From Luteibacter jiangsuensis (GTDB lineage Bacteria; Pseudomonadota; Gammaproteobacteria; Xanthomonadales; Rhodanobacteraceae): a DNA stretch of 64,000 bases. Made by a program: the position numbers and the translations under genes. The stretch is from positions 310,001 to 374,000 of the forward strand of contig NZ_JAAQQR010000002.1 in the NCBI RefSeq assembly GCF_011742555.1, in the 5' to 3' direction. Below the pieces are notes generated by a model. That model searched no databases. It worked only from the letters and a program-made list of their open reading frames with translations, and was not told the origin of the DNA. Shown here in pieces: positions 15,763 to 23,721 of the stretch (position 1 is the stretch's first letter; each line of letters begins with the position of its first letter).

Positions 15763-16647
15763 CTAAGTCCCAGGGAACGTCTGCGGAACTGTCTCGGCAA
15801 TGATCGCCGCCAGCCGCGCCACGGCAGGTGCGGGCGGGTGGCCGCCATCGTGCAGACACAGACGGCGAGGCGCGTCGGGTAGCGCTGGCAAGCCGGACTC
15901 GACACCCAGCACACCCAAACCGCGAGGCAGGCCGGCCGCGGTGCGCAGCGTGACGCCCAGGCCCGCCTCCACCGCAGCCCACAGGCCATGGAGGCTTGGC
16001 GAAACGAATGCGATGCGCCAGCGCAAGCCCGCACGATCGAGCGCGGCAATGGCGCTCTGCCGGAACATGCAAGGCGCCTCGAGCACTGCGAGAGGAACGG
16101 GCTCGTCCTCCGCCCAAGTCCAACTGCCGTCGCTGGCGCCGATCCACACATCCTGAAGCTGCGCCAGCACGCGGGCGTCGGCACGCGTCTCCGCGCCGAG
16201 TGCCAGCACCAGGTCGAACGCCTGCTCGTCGAGCCGCTCGAGGAGACGGCCATTTCGATCCACGGCCACCTCGATGCGAACGCCGGGGTGCGCCCGCTTG
16301 AACTGTCCGAGCGCCCACGGCAGCCAGCCGTCCGCGAAATCGCCGGGAAGACCGAAGCGCACGCTTCCTTCTATGGCGCACCCTCGCACGGCTGCCACGG
16401 CTTCCTCGTTGAGGCTCAGCAGGCGGGTCCCGTAAGCGAGCAGAACCTCGCCCGCCTCGGTAGGCACCAGTCCCCGGCCCTGCTTCCGGAAAAGCGGCAC
16501 GCCCAGCTGTGCCTCGATCCGACGAATCTGCAGGCTGACCGCCGATTGCGAGCGGCCGACGAAGTCCGCCGCGCGGGCGAAACCGCCCAGGCGCTGCGCC
16601 GCCACGAGCGTTCTCAGAACGTCCAGATCCAGGCTTGGAAGCGCCAT
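15763..16647 (-). CDS. LysR-family transcriptional regulator
   Basis: 294 residues. The N-terminal winged helix-turn-helix (about 5-64) has VAAQRLGGFARAADFVGRSQ and VSLQIRRIEAQLGVPLF. The C-terminal substrate-binding domain (about 92-290) shows GLPGDFADGWLPWAL and SPSLHGLWAAVEAGLGVTL. It is divergent from the lipocalin-like gene at 16741; the 93-base spacer holds TTTCAC...GTGAGAA, a possible LysR-type site. The target is probably the divergent gene and the regulator itself, as is usual for LysR pairs. Effector unknown. Confidence 0.9.
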   Translation of the reverse strand: MALPSLDLDVLRTLVAAQRLGGFARAADFVGRSQSAVSLQIRRIEAQLGVPLFRKQGRGLVPTEAGEVLLAYGTRLLSLNEEAVAAVRGCAIEGSVRFGLPGDFADGWLPWALGQFKRAHPGVRIEVAVDRNGRLLERLDEQAFDLVLALGAETRADARVLAQLQDVWIGASDGSWTWAEDEPVPLAVLEAPCMFRQSAIAALDRAGLRWRIAFVSPSLHGLWAAVEAGLGVTLRTAAGLPRGLGVLGVESGLPALPDAPRRLCLHDGGHPPAPAVARLAAIIAETVPQTFPGT

Positions 16648-16740
16648 GATTCAGTTTCACAAAAGTGTTTCGTGAGAATTACCACATTTTCTTATGTAGA
16701 TTCACGCCGTAAAAAGGCGGGGGACCACTGGGAGAACCTC

Positions 16741-17250
16741 ATGAAATCACTATGGGCACTGATAGCCGGTACGCTTGCCTGCCACGCGGCGATCGCTGGA
16801 AACGCGCCGGCACTGGGCCATGAACTCGCCTCGCTGGCGGGCACCTGGACGCTCCAGGCCGCGGACGTGATACACGCCGACGGCCGGAAGGAGTCCGATT
16901 ACGGTGCCGCGCCGAAGGGGCTGCTCATGATCGACGCACAGGGCCGCTACTCGTTGCAGATCTTCCGCACCGACAGGCAGCATTTCGCTTCGAGCGACCG
17001 TGCGAAGGGAACGCCGGAGGAATATGCGGCCGCTGTGCTCGGCACGAGCACCCATATTGGCACGGTGAGCATCGACCCCACCGACCACACGCTCACCTTC
17101 CGCATCGATGCCGCCTCTTTCCCGAACCAGGACGGCACCGTGCAGAAGCGCGCGTACGAACTCACGGGCGACATGCTGAGCTACAAGGTGGCACCCCGTC
17201 CCAACGGCGACGTGCCTGTTTCCGTCTGGCGGCGCCTGCCGGTTCAATGA
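16741..17250 (+). CDS. Secreted lipocalin-like domain protein
   Basis: 169 residues. A signal peptide (about 1-20) is followed by a lipocalin-like (Lipocalin_5 type) barrel: LAGTWTLQAADVIHADGRK, GLLMIDAQGRYSLQIFR, HIGTVSIDPTDHTLTFRID and LTGDMLSYKV. Such proteins bind small hydrophobic molecules; no ligand can be named. The ATG follows GGGAGAACCTC. Divergent from the LysR gene, which probably controls it. Confidence 0.8.
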   Translation: MKSLWALIAGTLACHAAIAGNAPALGHELASLAGTWTLQAADVIHADGRKESDYGAAPKGLLMIDAQGRYSLQIFRTDRQHFASSDRAKGTPEEYAAAVLGTSTHIGTVSIDPTDHTLTFRIDAASFPNQDGTVQKRAYELTGDMLSYKVAPRPNGDVPVSVWRRLPVQ

Positions 17251-17295
17251 TGCTGCATAGCCGCCGACGTTCCGTTTGACCGTCGCCCCGACCTT

Positions 17296-17685
17296 CTATT
17301 TCGCCCGCTTCACGGAGGCCTTGCGCGGCGCCGCATTGAGGTCCGCCGCCGCCCGAACCAGCGCCTTGAACGCCTTGGCGTCGATGGCTTCCCCTTTGCC
17401 GATATCGATGGCGCGGCGTACGTTGCCGTCCAGGCTGGCATTGAACAGCATCGCGGGGTCCTTCAACGAGGCGCCCTTCGCGAAGGTGAGTTTCACCTTG
17501 TCCTTGTACGTTTCGCCGGTGCAGATGATGCCGCCGTGCGTCCACACAGGGGTGCCTCGCCACTTCAGTTCCTCGACCACGTCCGGAACGGCATCGTGGA
17601 TGAGTTCGCGCACCCTGGCGAGGGTGTCGCCGCGCCAGTCGCCGAGTCCGGCGATGCGCTGATCGATCTCGATCAACCTGCTCAT
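17296..17685 (-). CDS. DUF1801 domain protein
   Basis: 129 residues. It shows the DUF1801 (YdhG-like) pattern: LIEIDQRIAGLGDWRGDTLARVRELI, VPDVVEELKWRGTPVW, KDKVKLTFAKGASLKDP and a basic C-terminus (PRKASVKRAK). Small cytoplasmic proteins of this family share a fold with frataxin-like iron chaperones, but their role is unclear. The start chosen (17685) has GAAGAGG just upstream; a longer frame exists but reads through non-family sequence. Stands alone between two plus-strand genes. Confidence 0.82.
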   Translation of the reverse strand: MSRLIEIDQRIAGLGDWRGDTLARVRELIHDAVPDVVEELKWRGTPVWTHGGIICTGETYKDKVKLTFAKGASLKDPAMLFNASLDGNVRRAIDIGKGEAIDAKAFKALVRAAADLNAAPRKASVKRAK

Positions 17686-17884
17686 GTCCTCTTCCCCCCT
17701 GCTATCGTCAATACACCCCGCCTCCGTCGATCTTAGCAACCCCCAGGCGCAGGCACCCACACCTGCCATCCGGGTGCAACAACTGCCGTAATCGCTGGTG
17801 AAACTGCCGGTCATGTCGCCAGCCTATGGTGACCTCCACATGCCGGGCGACTGCCGCCCACACTCCACACGTTGAGGTCTTGCC

Positions 17885-18877
17885 ATGACGAACAAGCACA
17901 TGATGCCCAAACCCCGCGGCTGGCTCGCATCGGCTGTGCGCTGCGCCCTGCCCCTCATGCTGGCTGGCGTGGCGCTGCCCGCCGCGGCGTTCAACAAGAA
18001 TGCCTATGTGGTGAACCAGTTCGACAATACCGTTTCGGTCATCGACACGCTCCGTAACGCTGTTACCGCGACCATCGCCGTCGGCAATGCGCCGCAAGGC
18101 GTGGCCGTCAGCCGCGATGGCAGCAAGGTCTACGTGACCAATACCGCCGATAACACGGTCTCCGTGATCAAGAGCGCCACGAATTCGGTGATCGCATCGA
18201 TTCCGGTCGGTGGTTTCCCCACATCGGTGGTCGTCGCTCCGGACGGCCTTTCGGCTTACGTTGCCAATGCGAACGACTCCACCATCTCGGTGATCGACAC
18301 GAACAGCAACACCGTCACCGGTTCGCTTCCTTCGGGCAGCCTGCCTTTTGCCGTAACGACCAGCCCCACCGGCAAGTTCCTGTACACCGCCAACTTCGGC
18401 GAAAACTCGGTTTCGGTGATCAACACCCGTACCGGTCTGACGGTGGCCACGGTGCCCGTGGGCGTGCAGCCGACGAGCGTGGATGCCGGCCCGTTTGGCG
18501 CCCGCGTGTACGCGGCCAACCAGGGTTCGAGCAACGTCTCGGTTATCGATGCATCCACGAACCAGGTTACCGACACGATCGCCACCGGCAACAGCTCCGA
18601 TGCCGTGGCGGCGAGCCTGCTGGGCTCGCGCGCCTATGTGACGAACCTCGCCGATGGAACGGTGTCGGTCATCGATGCCATCCGCAAGAATGTGCTCGCG
18701 ACGGTGCCGGTGGGTATCGCGCCCGATGCCGTGAACGTGAGCCTCACGCTCGGCCGAGTTTACGTGGCCAATTCCGGATCGAACTCCGTTTCCGTGATCA
18801 ACCCGCTCAACAACAAGGTGATCGCCACGGTCAACGTAGGCAACTTCCCGACCGCCATCGCAACGCAGCCGGAATAA
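17885..18877 (+). CDS. Secreted YVTN beta-propeller protein
   Basis: 330 residues. A signal peptide (about 1-36, ending ALPAAAF) is followed by about seven YVTN repeats of roughly 42 residues, each with the core 'AYVTN...NTVSVID...NTVTATIPVG...P..V...PDG'. Repeats of this kind fold into a seven-bladed beta-propeller found on archaeal and bacterial cell surfaces and in the periplasm. No catalytic residues are visible; binding or scaffolding is the usual guess. Near-identical repeat units suggest growth by tandem duplication. Confidence 0.88.
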   Translation: MTNKHMMPKPRGWLASAVRCALPLMLAGVALPAAAFNKNAYVVNQFDNTVSVIDTLRNAVTATIAVGNAPQGVAVSRDGSKVYVTNTADNTVSVIKSATNSVIASIPVGGFPTSVVVAPDGLSAYVANANDSTISVIDTNSNTVTGSLPSGSLPFAVTTSPTGKFLYTANFGENSVSVINTRTGLTVATVPVGVQPTSVDAGPFGARVYAANQGSSNVSVIDASTNQVTDTIATGNSSDAVAASLLGSRAYVTNLADGTVSVIDAIRKNVLATVPVGIAPDAVNVSLTLGRVYVANSGSNSVSVINPLNNKVIATVNVGNFPTAIATQPE

Positions 18878-18952
18878 CGTCGCTGCACCCGAATCGGAGG
18901 CCGCTTCGTCCAGCGCCCCCGATTCGCCATAGCGCCCACGGAGGCACTGCCC

Positions 18953-20254
18953 TCACGGGGCGCCACTGCCGCATCGCGGCGGCCAGTCTTCCTTGCCGTC
19001 GCGATGCCATACGAAGAACTCGCCCGAAAGCGGTTCGCCGGTGTCACGCGAGAAAAGCACCGACTTTCCCGACGGTGAAAACAAGGCACCTATTTCCGAA
19101 CCGTTGACATTGACGTCGGGCCCGAGCCTTACGCGGGGCGACCAGCCGCTACCCGTACGGCGCGACTCGAAGTAGCCGCGATCGGTCGCGAGCACCATGA
19201 CCGAGCCATCGGGCGACGGCAGCGCTTCGTATTCGTTTCCGGCCGTGTTCAAGGCGGCCCCGGCGTTCTCGACCGTCCATTGTCCCGACGCCTCCTGTCG
19301 CGCCCGCCAGATGTCGTTCTTCCCCAGCCCCCCTGCGCGATGGGAACCAAAGTAAAGCCATCCGTCGGCAGCCAGACGCGGAAACCACTCGGCCTCGTCC
19401 GAGTTGACCGGCGCCGGTAGCCGCACGGGTTCTGCCCAATGCCCGCTGGCATCCCGATCGACGCGCCAGATGTCCAGGTCTTTGCTGTCCATGCCACCCG
19501 TGGCTCGCGACGAGATGTAGTACAGGTGAGCGCCATCCGGCGTGAACCAGGGATCCGCTTCCAGTCCCTTGCCCGCAAAGGGAGGGACGCGAGGGGTCGA
19601 CCAGTGAGTACCCTCGCAATGCGACGTGAGGAGGCGCCACCCTGCAAAACTTCGGTCGCTGCGCACGAAATACACGTCGGCGCCGTCTGGGTCGAACGCC
19701 GCATGCGATTCGAACAGATCGCTGGAGATTCCCGTCGGGCGCCAGGGCTCGACTACGCCGCTCACCGCCGCAGGAGCTGCAGGCGTCACAGCGACCGCGT
19801 CCACCTCGAGGAGGAACTCGTCGCGCACCAACCGCCGCACCTCCACCAACGTGCTGGCCGGCGGGTGGGCGGTGTCCACATACCTGTCGCGCACGATCCG
19901 CAGCGCGGGCACCTCGGCAGCGTCCTTTACGTAGAAGGTCAGTTTGACGACGTCGCGGAATGACGCATGCGCCGCCTTGAGCGCCGTGTCGATGTTGGCG
20001 AATACCTGGGCCGCCTGCGCGGCGAAATCGTCCTTGCCGACGAGTCTGCCGTCCTTGTCTAGCGCCACCTGCCCCGAGAGATAGATCGTGTTACCGGGCG
20101 GGGCCACGACCACGTGCGAGTAACCGGCGGGCCGCGCCAGACCCGGAGGATCGATGAACGTCGTTCGTTGCCCAAAGGCGGTCGGCGACAGCGCCAGGAC
20201 AACGACAGCGAGCGCGACGGAGCGCACCGTGCTCCCTCCCCTTTTGCGGACCAT
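18953..20254 (-). CDS. Exported fusion of a RidA-like domain to a TolB/PD40-type propeller
   Basis: 433 residues. A signal peptide (about 1-28) is followed by a RidA/YjgF-type domain (about 30-155: HVVVAPPGNTIYLSGQVALD, AAQAAQVFANIDTALKAA, DVVKLTFYVKD). A propeller with PD40/WD40-like repeats then runs to the C-terminus (about 185-425: HAAFDPDGADVYFVRSD, DPWFTPDGAHLYYISSR, SPSGKSVLFSR). RidA proteins deaminate reactive imines in the cytoplasm and use an Arg in a PAR[ST] motif; here it reads PPAST, so that Arg is missing. Export and the fusion are unusual. The start at 20254 has GGGAGGG 6 bases upstream. Confidence 0.85.
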   Translation of the reverse strand: MVRKRGGSTVRSVALAVVVLALSPTAFGQRTTFIDPPGLARPAGYSHVVVAPPGNTIYLSGQVALDKDGRLVGKDDFAAQAAQVFANIDTALKAAHASFRDVVKLTFYVKDAAEVPALRIVRDRYVDTAHPPASTLVEVRRLVRDEFLLEVDAVAVTPAAPAAVSGVVEPWRPTGISSDLFESHAAFDPDGADVYFVRSDRSFAGWRLLTSHCEGTHWSTPRVPPFAGKGLEADPWFTPDGAHLYYISSRATGGMDSKDLDIWRVDRDASGHWAEPVRLPAPVNSDEAEWFPRLAADGWLYFGSHRAGGLGKNDIWRARQEASGQWTVENAGAALNTAGNEYEALPSPDGSVMVLATDRGYFESRRTGSGWSPRVRLGPDVNVNGSEIGALFSPSGKSVLFSRDTGEPLSGEFFVWHRDGKEDWPPRCGSGAP

Positions 20255-20405
20255 ATTTATCCCTCCCCGCTCGCGGCCACCGCGGCCGCTCACCCAAGCC
20301 TCGCACGGGATGCCTGGGGCCGCCTATACCGGAAGCCCTGCACGGCCAGCGCGCAGGCACTAGAATGCCCGCCCCGCCGCCGTCACGCCCCCAGGGCACC
20401 CCGCA

Positions 20406-21233
20406 ATGCACATCGTCGTCAACGAAGAACTGAAGGCCTACATCGATCCGCTCACACCGGACGAATACGAAGCGCTGGAGCGCAGCCTGCTCGCCGAAGG
20501 ATGTCGCGATGCCCTGGTGCTCTGGGGCGACACGCTGGTGGACGGCCACAACCGTTACGGCATCTGCCGCAAGCACGACATCCCCTTCCAGACGGTGCAG
20601 AACGAACGCTTCCAGTCGCTCGACGACGTGCACCTGTGGATGATCGAGCAGCATCTGGGCCGGCGCAGCGTCTCCGACTTCCAGCGCGGGGTGCTCGCGC
20701 TGCGCAAGCGCGAGATCCTCGCGGAGCGCCGCGCCCGTGCGGCAGCGACCGAAGGCGGCGAGGCAGCGCCGGACGTGCCGTTCGACACCACGGGCGCCCA
20801 GCCCGCGGCGTCGAAGCCCGCGCGTCCGGCCGCGACGGAATCCCGCAAGGAAATCGCTCGCGAGGCCCGGATCAGCAGCAACCAGGTCGGCATGATCGAG
20901 AAGATCCGGAAGGAAGCCGCCCCCGAGGTCGTGGCCGCCGTGAAGTCCGGCACCCTGTCCATCAGCGCCGCCGCCGCGGTCGCCAGCCTGCCGGAAGAGG
21001 AACAGAAGGCCGCGGCCAGCGCCGGCGACGCGGAGCTGAAGGAAGCGGCGAAGCGGGTCCGCGAGTCGAAGCGGAAGCCCCGCGAAAAGCCCACGGACGA
21101 AGTGAAGGCCCTGCGCGAGCAGGTGGCCGAACTGGAGGCCGAGAACCGCAATCTCCGCCGCGAGATCGACGCCCTACGCGCCCGCCTGGGCGAAGCTACG
21201 CCGGACGACGCGGACGAGGCCCTGGCGGAGTAA
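20406..21233 (+). CDS. ParB-like nuclease-domain protein with C-terminal coiled coil
   Basis: 275 residues. The N-terminal ParB/Srx-like fold (about 1-95) contains EYEALERSLLAEGCRDALVLWG and LVDGHNRYGICRKHDI. A middle helix-turn-helix-like part (about 145-200, EIAREARISSNQVGMIEKIRK) follows, then an Ala-rich segment and a strong coiled coil (about 230-265, LREQVAELEAENRNLRREID). Such proteins are often labelled 'plasmid replication/partition related' in Xanthomonadales. It could bind DNA or NTPs, but I see no parA partner, so partition is doubtful. Divergent from the RidA-TolB gene. Confidence 0.75.
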   Translation: MHIVVNEELKAYIDPLTPDEYEALERSLLAEGCRDALVLWGDTLVDGHNRYGICRKHDIPFQTVQNERFQSLDDVHLWMIEQHLGRRSVSDFQRGVLALRKREILAERRARAAATEGGEAAPDVPFDTTGAQPAASKPARPAATESRKEIAREARISSNQVGMIEKIRKEAAPEVVAAVKSGTLSISAAAAVASLPEEEQKAAASAGDAELKEAAKRVRESKRKPREKPTDEVKALREQVAELEAENRNLRREIDALRARLGEATPDDADEALAE

Positions 21234-21342
21234 GGTAATGGGCGCTTTGAGCAGCCGGGAACTCGGAAGGGCCTCCGGCGATCCAAGGCCGGTACACCGG
21301 ACGCGCCCTCGAGCGTTCGAAGGCCAGAACCCGGAGCGCCCC

Positions 21343-21837
21343 ATGAAGACTTTGCTCGCCCTCGTCGCCACCTCCCTCGTCGCCACGGCCGCCGTCGCGC
21401 AGGAAAAACCCCTCAACCTGAACCTGCCGCCGAACTACGTGCCCGCCCCGGCCAGCACGGCGGCACCCGCCCCCGCCGCCGGGGCCTCGACGCAGCAAGC
21501 CGCGCCGGTAGTCACCAAGAGCGGCGAAAGCGTCGCCATCACACCTGCCCGCCCGAAAGACCCGCCCGGCACCTATTACGGCGATACCAGCGGCCGCATG
21601 GAAAACGTGGAGGTGGCCGACGACACGCCCCGGTGCGACGACGCCACCTATAACAAGCCGCAGGTGCACGGCAGCCTGACCACCGGCGTCGTCAGCGCAA
21701 GCCACGGCGGCAGCGGCAGTTACCAGGGCGGCGCGGTCAGCCTGAGCCAGGCCTTCGGCAGCTGCGAGCACCCCACGGGTGGCGTCAGCATTTCGGTCGG
21801 CGGCACCCAGGGGCACTTCGGTCGCGGGCGCTGGTAA
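21343..21837 (+). CDS. Secreted protein of unknown function
   Basis: 164 residues. A signal peptide (1-19, ending AVAQ) is followed by an Ala/Pro-rich segment and a Gly/Ser-rich C-terminal half with GVVSASHGGSGSYQGGAVSLS and GGVSISVGGTQG. Two cysteines (in RCDD and SCEHP) could form a disulfide. No domain recognised. The gene is 109 bases after the ParB-like gene and on the same strand. Function unknown; surface or periplasmic location is likely. Confidence 0.6.
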   Translation: MKTLLALVATSLVATAAVAQEKPLNLNLPPNYVPAPASTAAPAPAAGASTQQAAPVVTKSGESVAITPARPKDPPGTYYGDTSGRMENVEVADDTPRCDDATYNKPQVHGSLTTGVVSASHGGSGSYQGGAVSLSQAFGSCEHPTGGVSISVGGTQGHFGRGRW

Positions 21838-21941
21838 CGCCGGCACGCATGTTTGTGAAGCCGGGAATGCTCGACGAAGTCTCGGTAAGAAGGAAAGGCG
21901 GGAGTTAGCATCGGGCTGCCGTCCCGCTCGAGGCATCCCTC

Positions 21942-22907
21942 ATGCCGCAGTCCTCCGCGCTTTCCCAAAGGGGCCAGTTCCGCCAGATGTACATGGGGCT
22001 GAAGGCTCAACACCGGCTCGAGAGCACGCCCGTCATCCTGTGCGAAGGCGACTCGTGGTTTTCCACACCGCTGGCGATGAATCTGCTCGACTGGATCGTG
22101 TCGCCCGCCCCGGAGGACGAGGAGCGCGGGGTCCCGCAGTTCGGCAATGGCGGCCTGTTTTTCCGCGTGGAACGCAGCGGCGACCAGGCCGCGCCGCAGA
22201 CGGAGCGCCCCGGGCGCTCGATGTTCACGAAGAATAATGTAGACGACCTGCTGGGCTGGTTCACACGCTACGCGTTCGACGCGGTGCTGCTCAGTGCCGG
22301 GGGTAACGACTTCGTGGACACATGGCTGCATCGCGCGCTGGCCGGCCGGACAGACCTGAACGCACGCCAGGCTTTCGACGCGATCGTGGCCACTGGCCGC
22401 TACGACGAGGTGCGCGAGGCCTATGCCTATTTCGTGGGCGCCTTCCACAAGGCGCGGCCAGGCGTGCCGATCCTGGCGCATACCTACGACTACCCCCGCC
22501 TGATCGGCACAGAGGCCGCGTTGGGCCTCGGCAATCTCGGCGTGGCCGCCTTGCTGAAAAAATCGATGGGGCCTTGGATCGGACCGAACATCGAGCACGT
22601 GATCGACGGTGGTATCGAGGCATGGCGCGCATTCGCGCGCCTGCTCATCGACGGATTCGTCGAGCGCGTGCTGCACCCGCTGAAAGAGGACGCGCGATTC
22701 GGCGGCATGTTCGATTATGTGGACCTGCGCGGCAACCTCACCGCCGATGCGCAATGGCACGACGAGATGCATCCGACCGAAGCGGGCTTTCACGAGTTGG
22801 CCGTGATCTTCCGCACCGTGCTGCTCGCGAAACTACCGCCCGGCAAACGTGGAGCGGAAAACGACGATGCGATCGGCCGCCGTGGGCAGGGGGTCATCAC
22901 TGCGTAA
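21942..22907 (+). CDS. SGNH/GDSL-type hydrolase
   Basis: 321 residues. It has the SGNH hydrolase blocks: block I CEGDSWFSTP (nucleophile Ser in GDS), a Gly/Asn block at SAGGNDF (block III) and the catalytic Asp-His pair DEMHPTEAGF near the C-terminus. Such enzymes are esterases or lipases; the substrate is unknown. There is no signal peptide, so it is probably cytoplasmic. Its last 75 bases overlap the convergent methyltransferase gene. Confidence 0.82.
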   Translation: MPQSSALSQRGQFRQMYMGLKAQHRLESTPVILCEGDSWFSTPLAMNLLDWIVSPAPEDEERGVPQFGNGGLFFRVERSGDQAAPQTERPGRSMFTKNNVDDLLGWFTRYAFDAVLLSAGGNDFVDTWLHRALAGRTDLNARQAFDAIVATGRYDEVREAYAYFVGAFHKARPGVPILAHTYDYPRLIGTEAALGLGNLGVAALLKKSMGPWIGPNIEHVIDGGIEAWRAFARLLIDGFVERVLHPLKEDARFGGMFDYVDLRGNLTADAQWHDEMHPTEAGFHELAVIFRTVLLAKLPPGKRGAENDDAIGRRGQGVITA

Positions 22908-23675
22908 CCAGTCCATCCGCGCGAAGGTGCGCGAACACGGCCCCAGGCTGACGACGCGCACGGCACGCCGCCGTGCTTCCTGCTCGATCTTTGCCGCTAC
23001 GTCGCGCAGGATCGTGCCGACGAAGGGCGTGAACAGGTAGTACACCGTGACCATCGACAGGTCGGCATCGCGCGCGTCGCCCTGAACGATCGACACGTCG
23101 TCGAGCTCCAGTGCACGCACGGCGTCCATCGCGCTGTCGACGTAGGCAGGCTCTCGCTCCACGCCGATGGCTCGGGCACCGCTGAGCACGTTCACGAGAA
23201 TGGGAACGTGGCCCAGGCCGGCGCCGAGATCGAGCACCACGTCATCCGCCGATATGCGGGCACGCCGCACGCCGTCCACGATATGCCGCGTAGGCGTCGG
23301 CTGGTAGAAGACCATCTCGGGCGGCGGCACCGGGCGCTCGACATGCGGTTCGCGCAGATCGAGAACACCCGCCAGCAGGTGATCCAGCACGTCGTAGTGC
23401 TGCCCCGTGGGGACGCCCACGTCCAGCCACGGTGCGAGCGCCTCGCGGCCTTCACCGCGTCGGACGGCGTCACGGATCGCAGCGAAGCCGTCGCGATCGA
23501 GTGCGTCCATCGCGTCGAGCAGGTCGGTGGCTCGCGCGTGCAACGCCGCGTCATGCTCGCCGAGCAAGAGAAGGTCGAGGCGATCGGCTGCGTCCGCGCG
23601 CCAGAGGAACGCGGAAGGTTGGCGCCAGCCCTCCTCCTGCTCGAGGAAGGACACGATCGAGGCGAGCGATTCCAT
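22833..23675 (-). CDS. Class I SAM-dependent methyltransferase
   Basis: 280 residues. An N-terminal helical region (1-135) precedes a Rossmann methyltransferase domain: motif I DVVLDLGAGLGHVPILVN, motif II AIGVEREPAYVDSA, motif III VSIVQGDARDADL, then VYYLFTPFVGTIL. The substrate is not apparent. The start at 23675 (MESLASIVSFLEQEEGW) is 46 bases from the divergent GH97 gene. The 3' end overlaps the SGNH hydrolase gene by 75 bases, tail to tail. Confidence 0.82.
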   Translation of the reverse strand: MESLASIVSFLEQEEGWRQPSAFLWRADAADRLDLLLLGEHDAALHARATDLLDAMDALDRDGFAAIRDAVRRGEGREALAPWLDVGVPTGQHYDVLDHLLAGVLDLREPHVERPVPPPEMVFYQPTPTRHIVDGVRRARISADDVVLDLGAGLGHVPILVNVLSGARAIGVEREPAYVDSAMDAVRALELDDVSIVQGDARDADLSMVTVYYLFTPFVGTILRDVAAKIEQEARRRAVRVVSLGPCSRTFARMDWLRSDDPLPTAADRIVVFRSTFAGR

Positions 23676-23721
23676 GGGCGCGGATGGTACCGTGTCGGAA
23701 CACCGTCGACAGGAACCCCGG

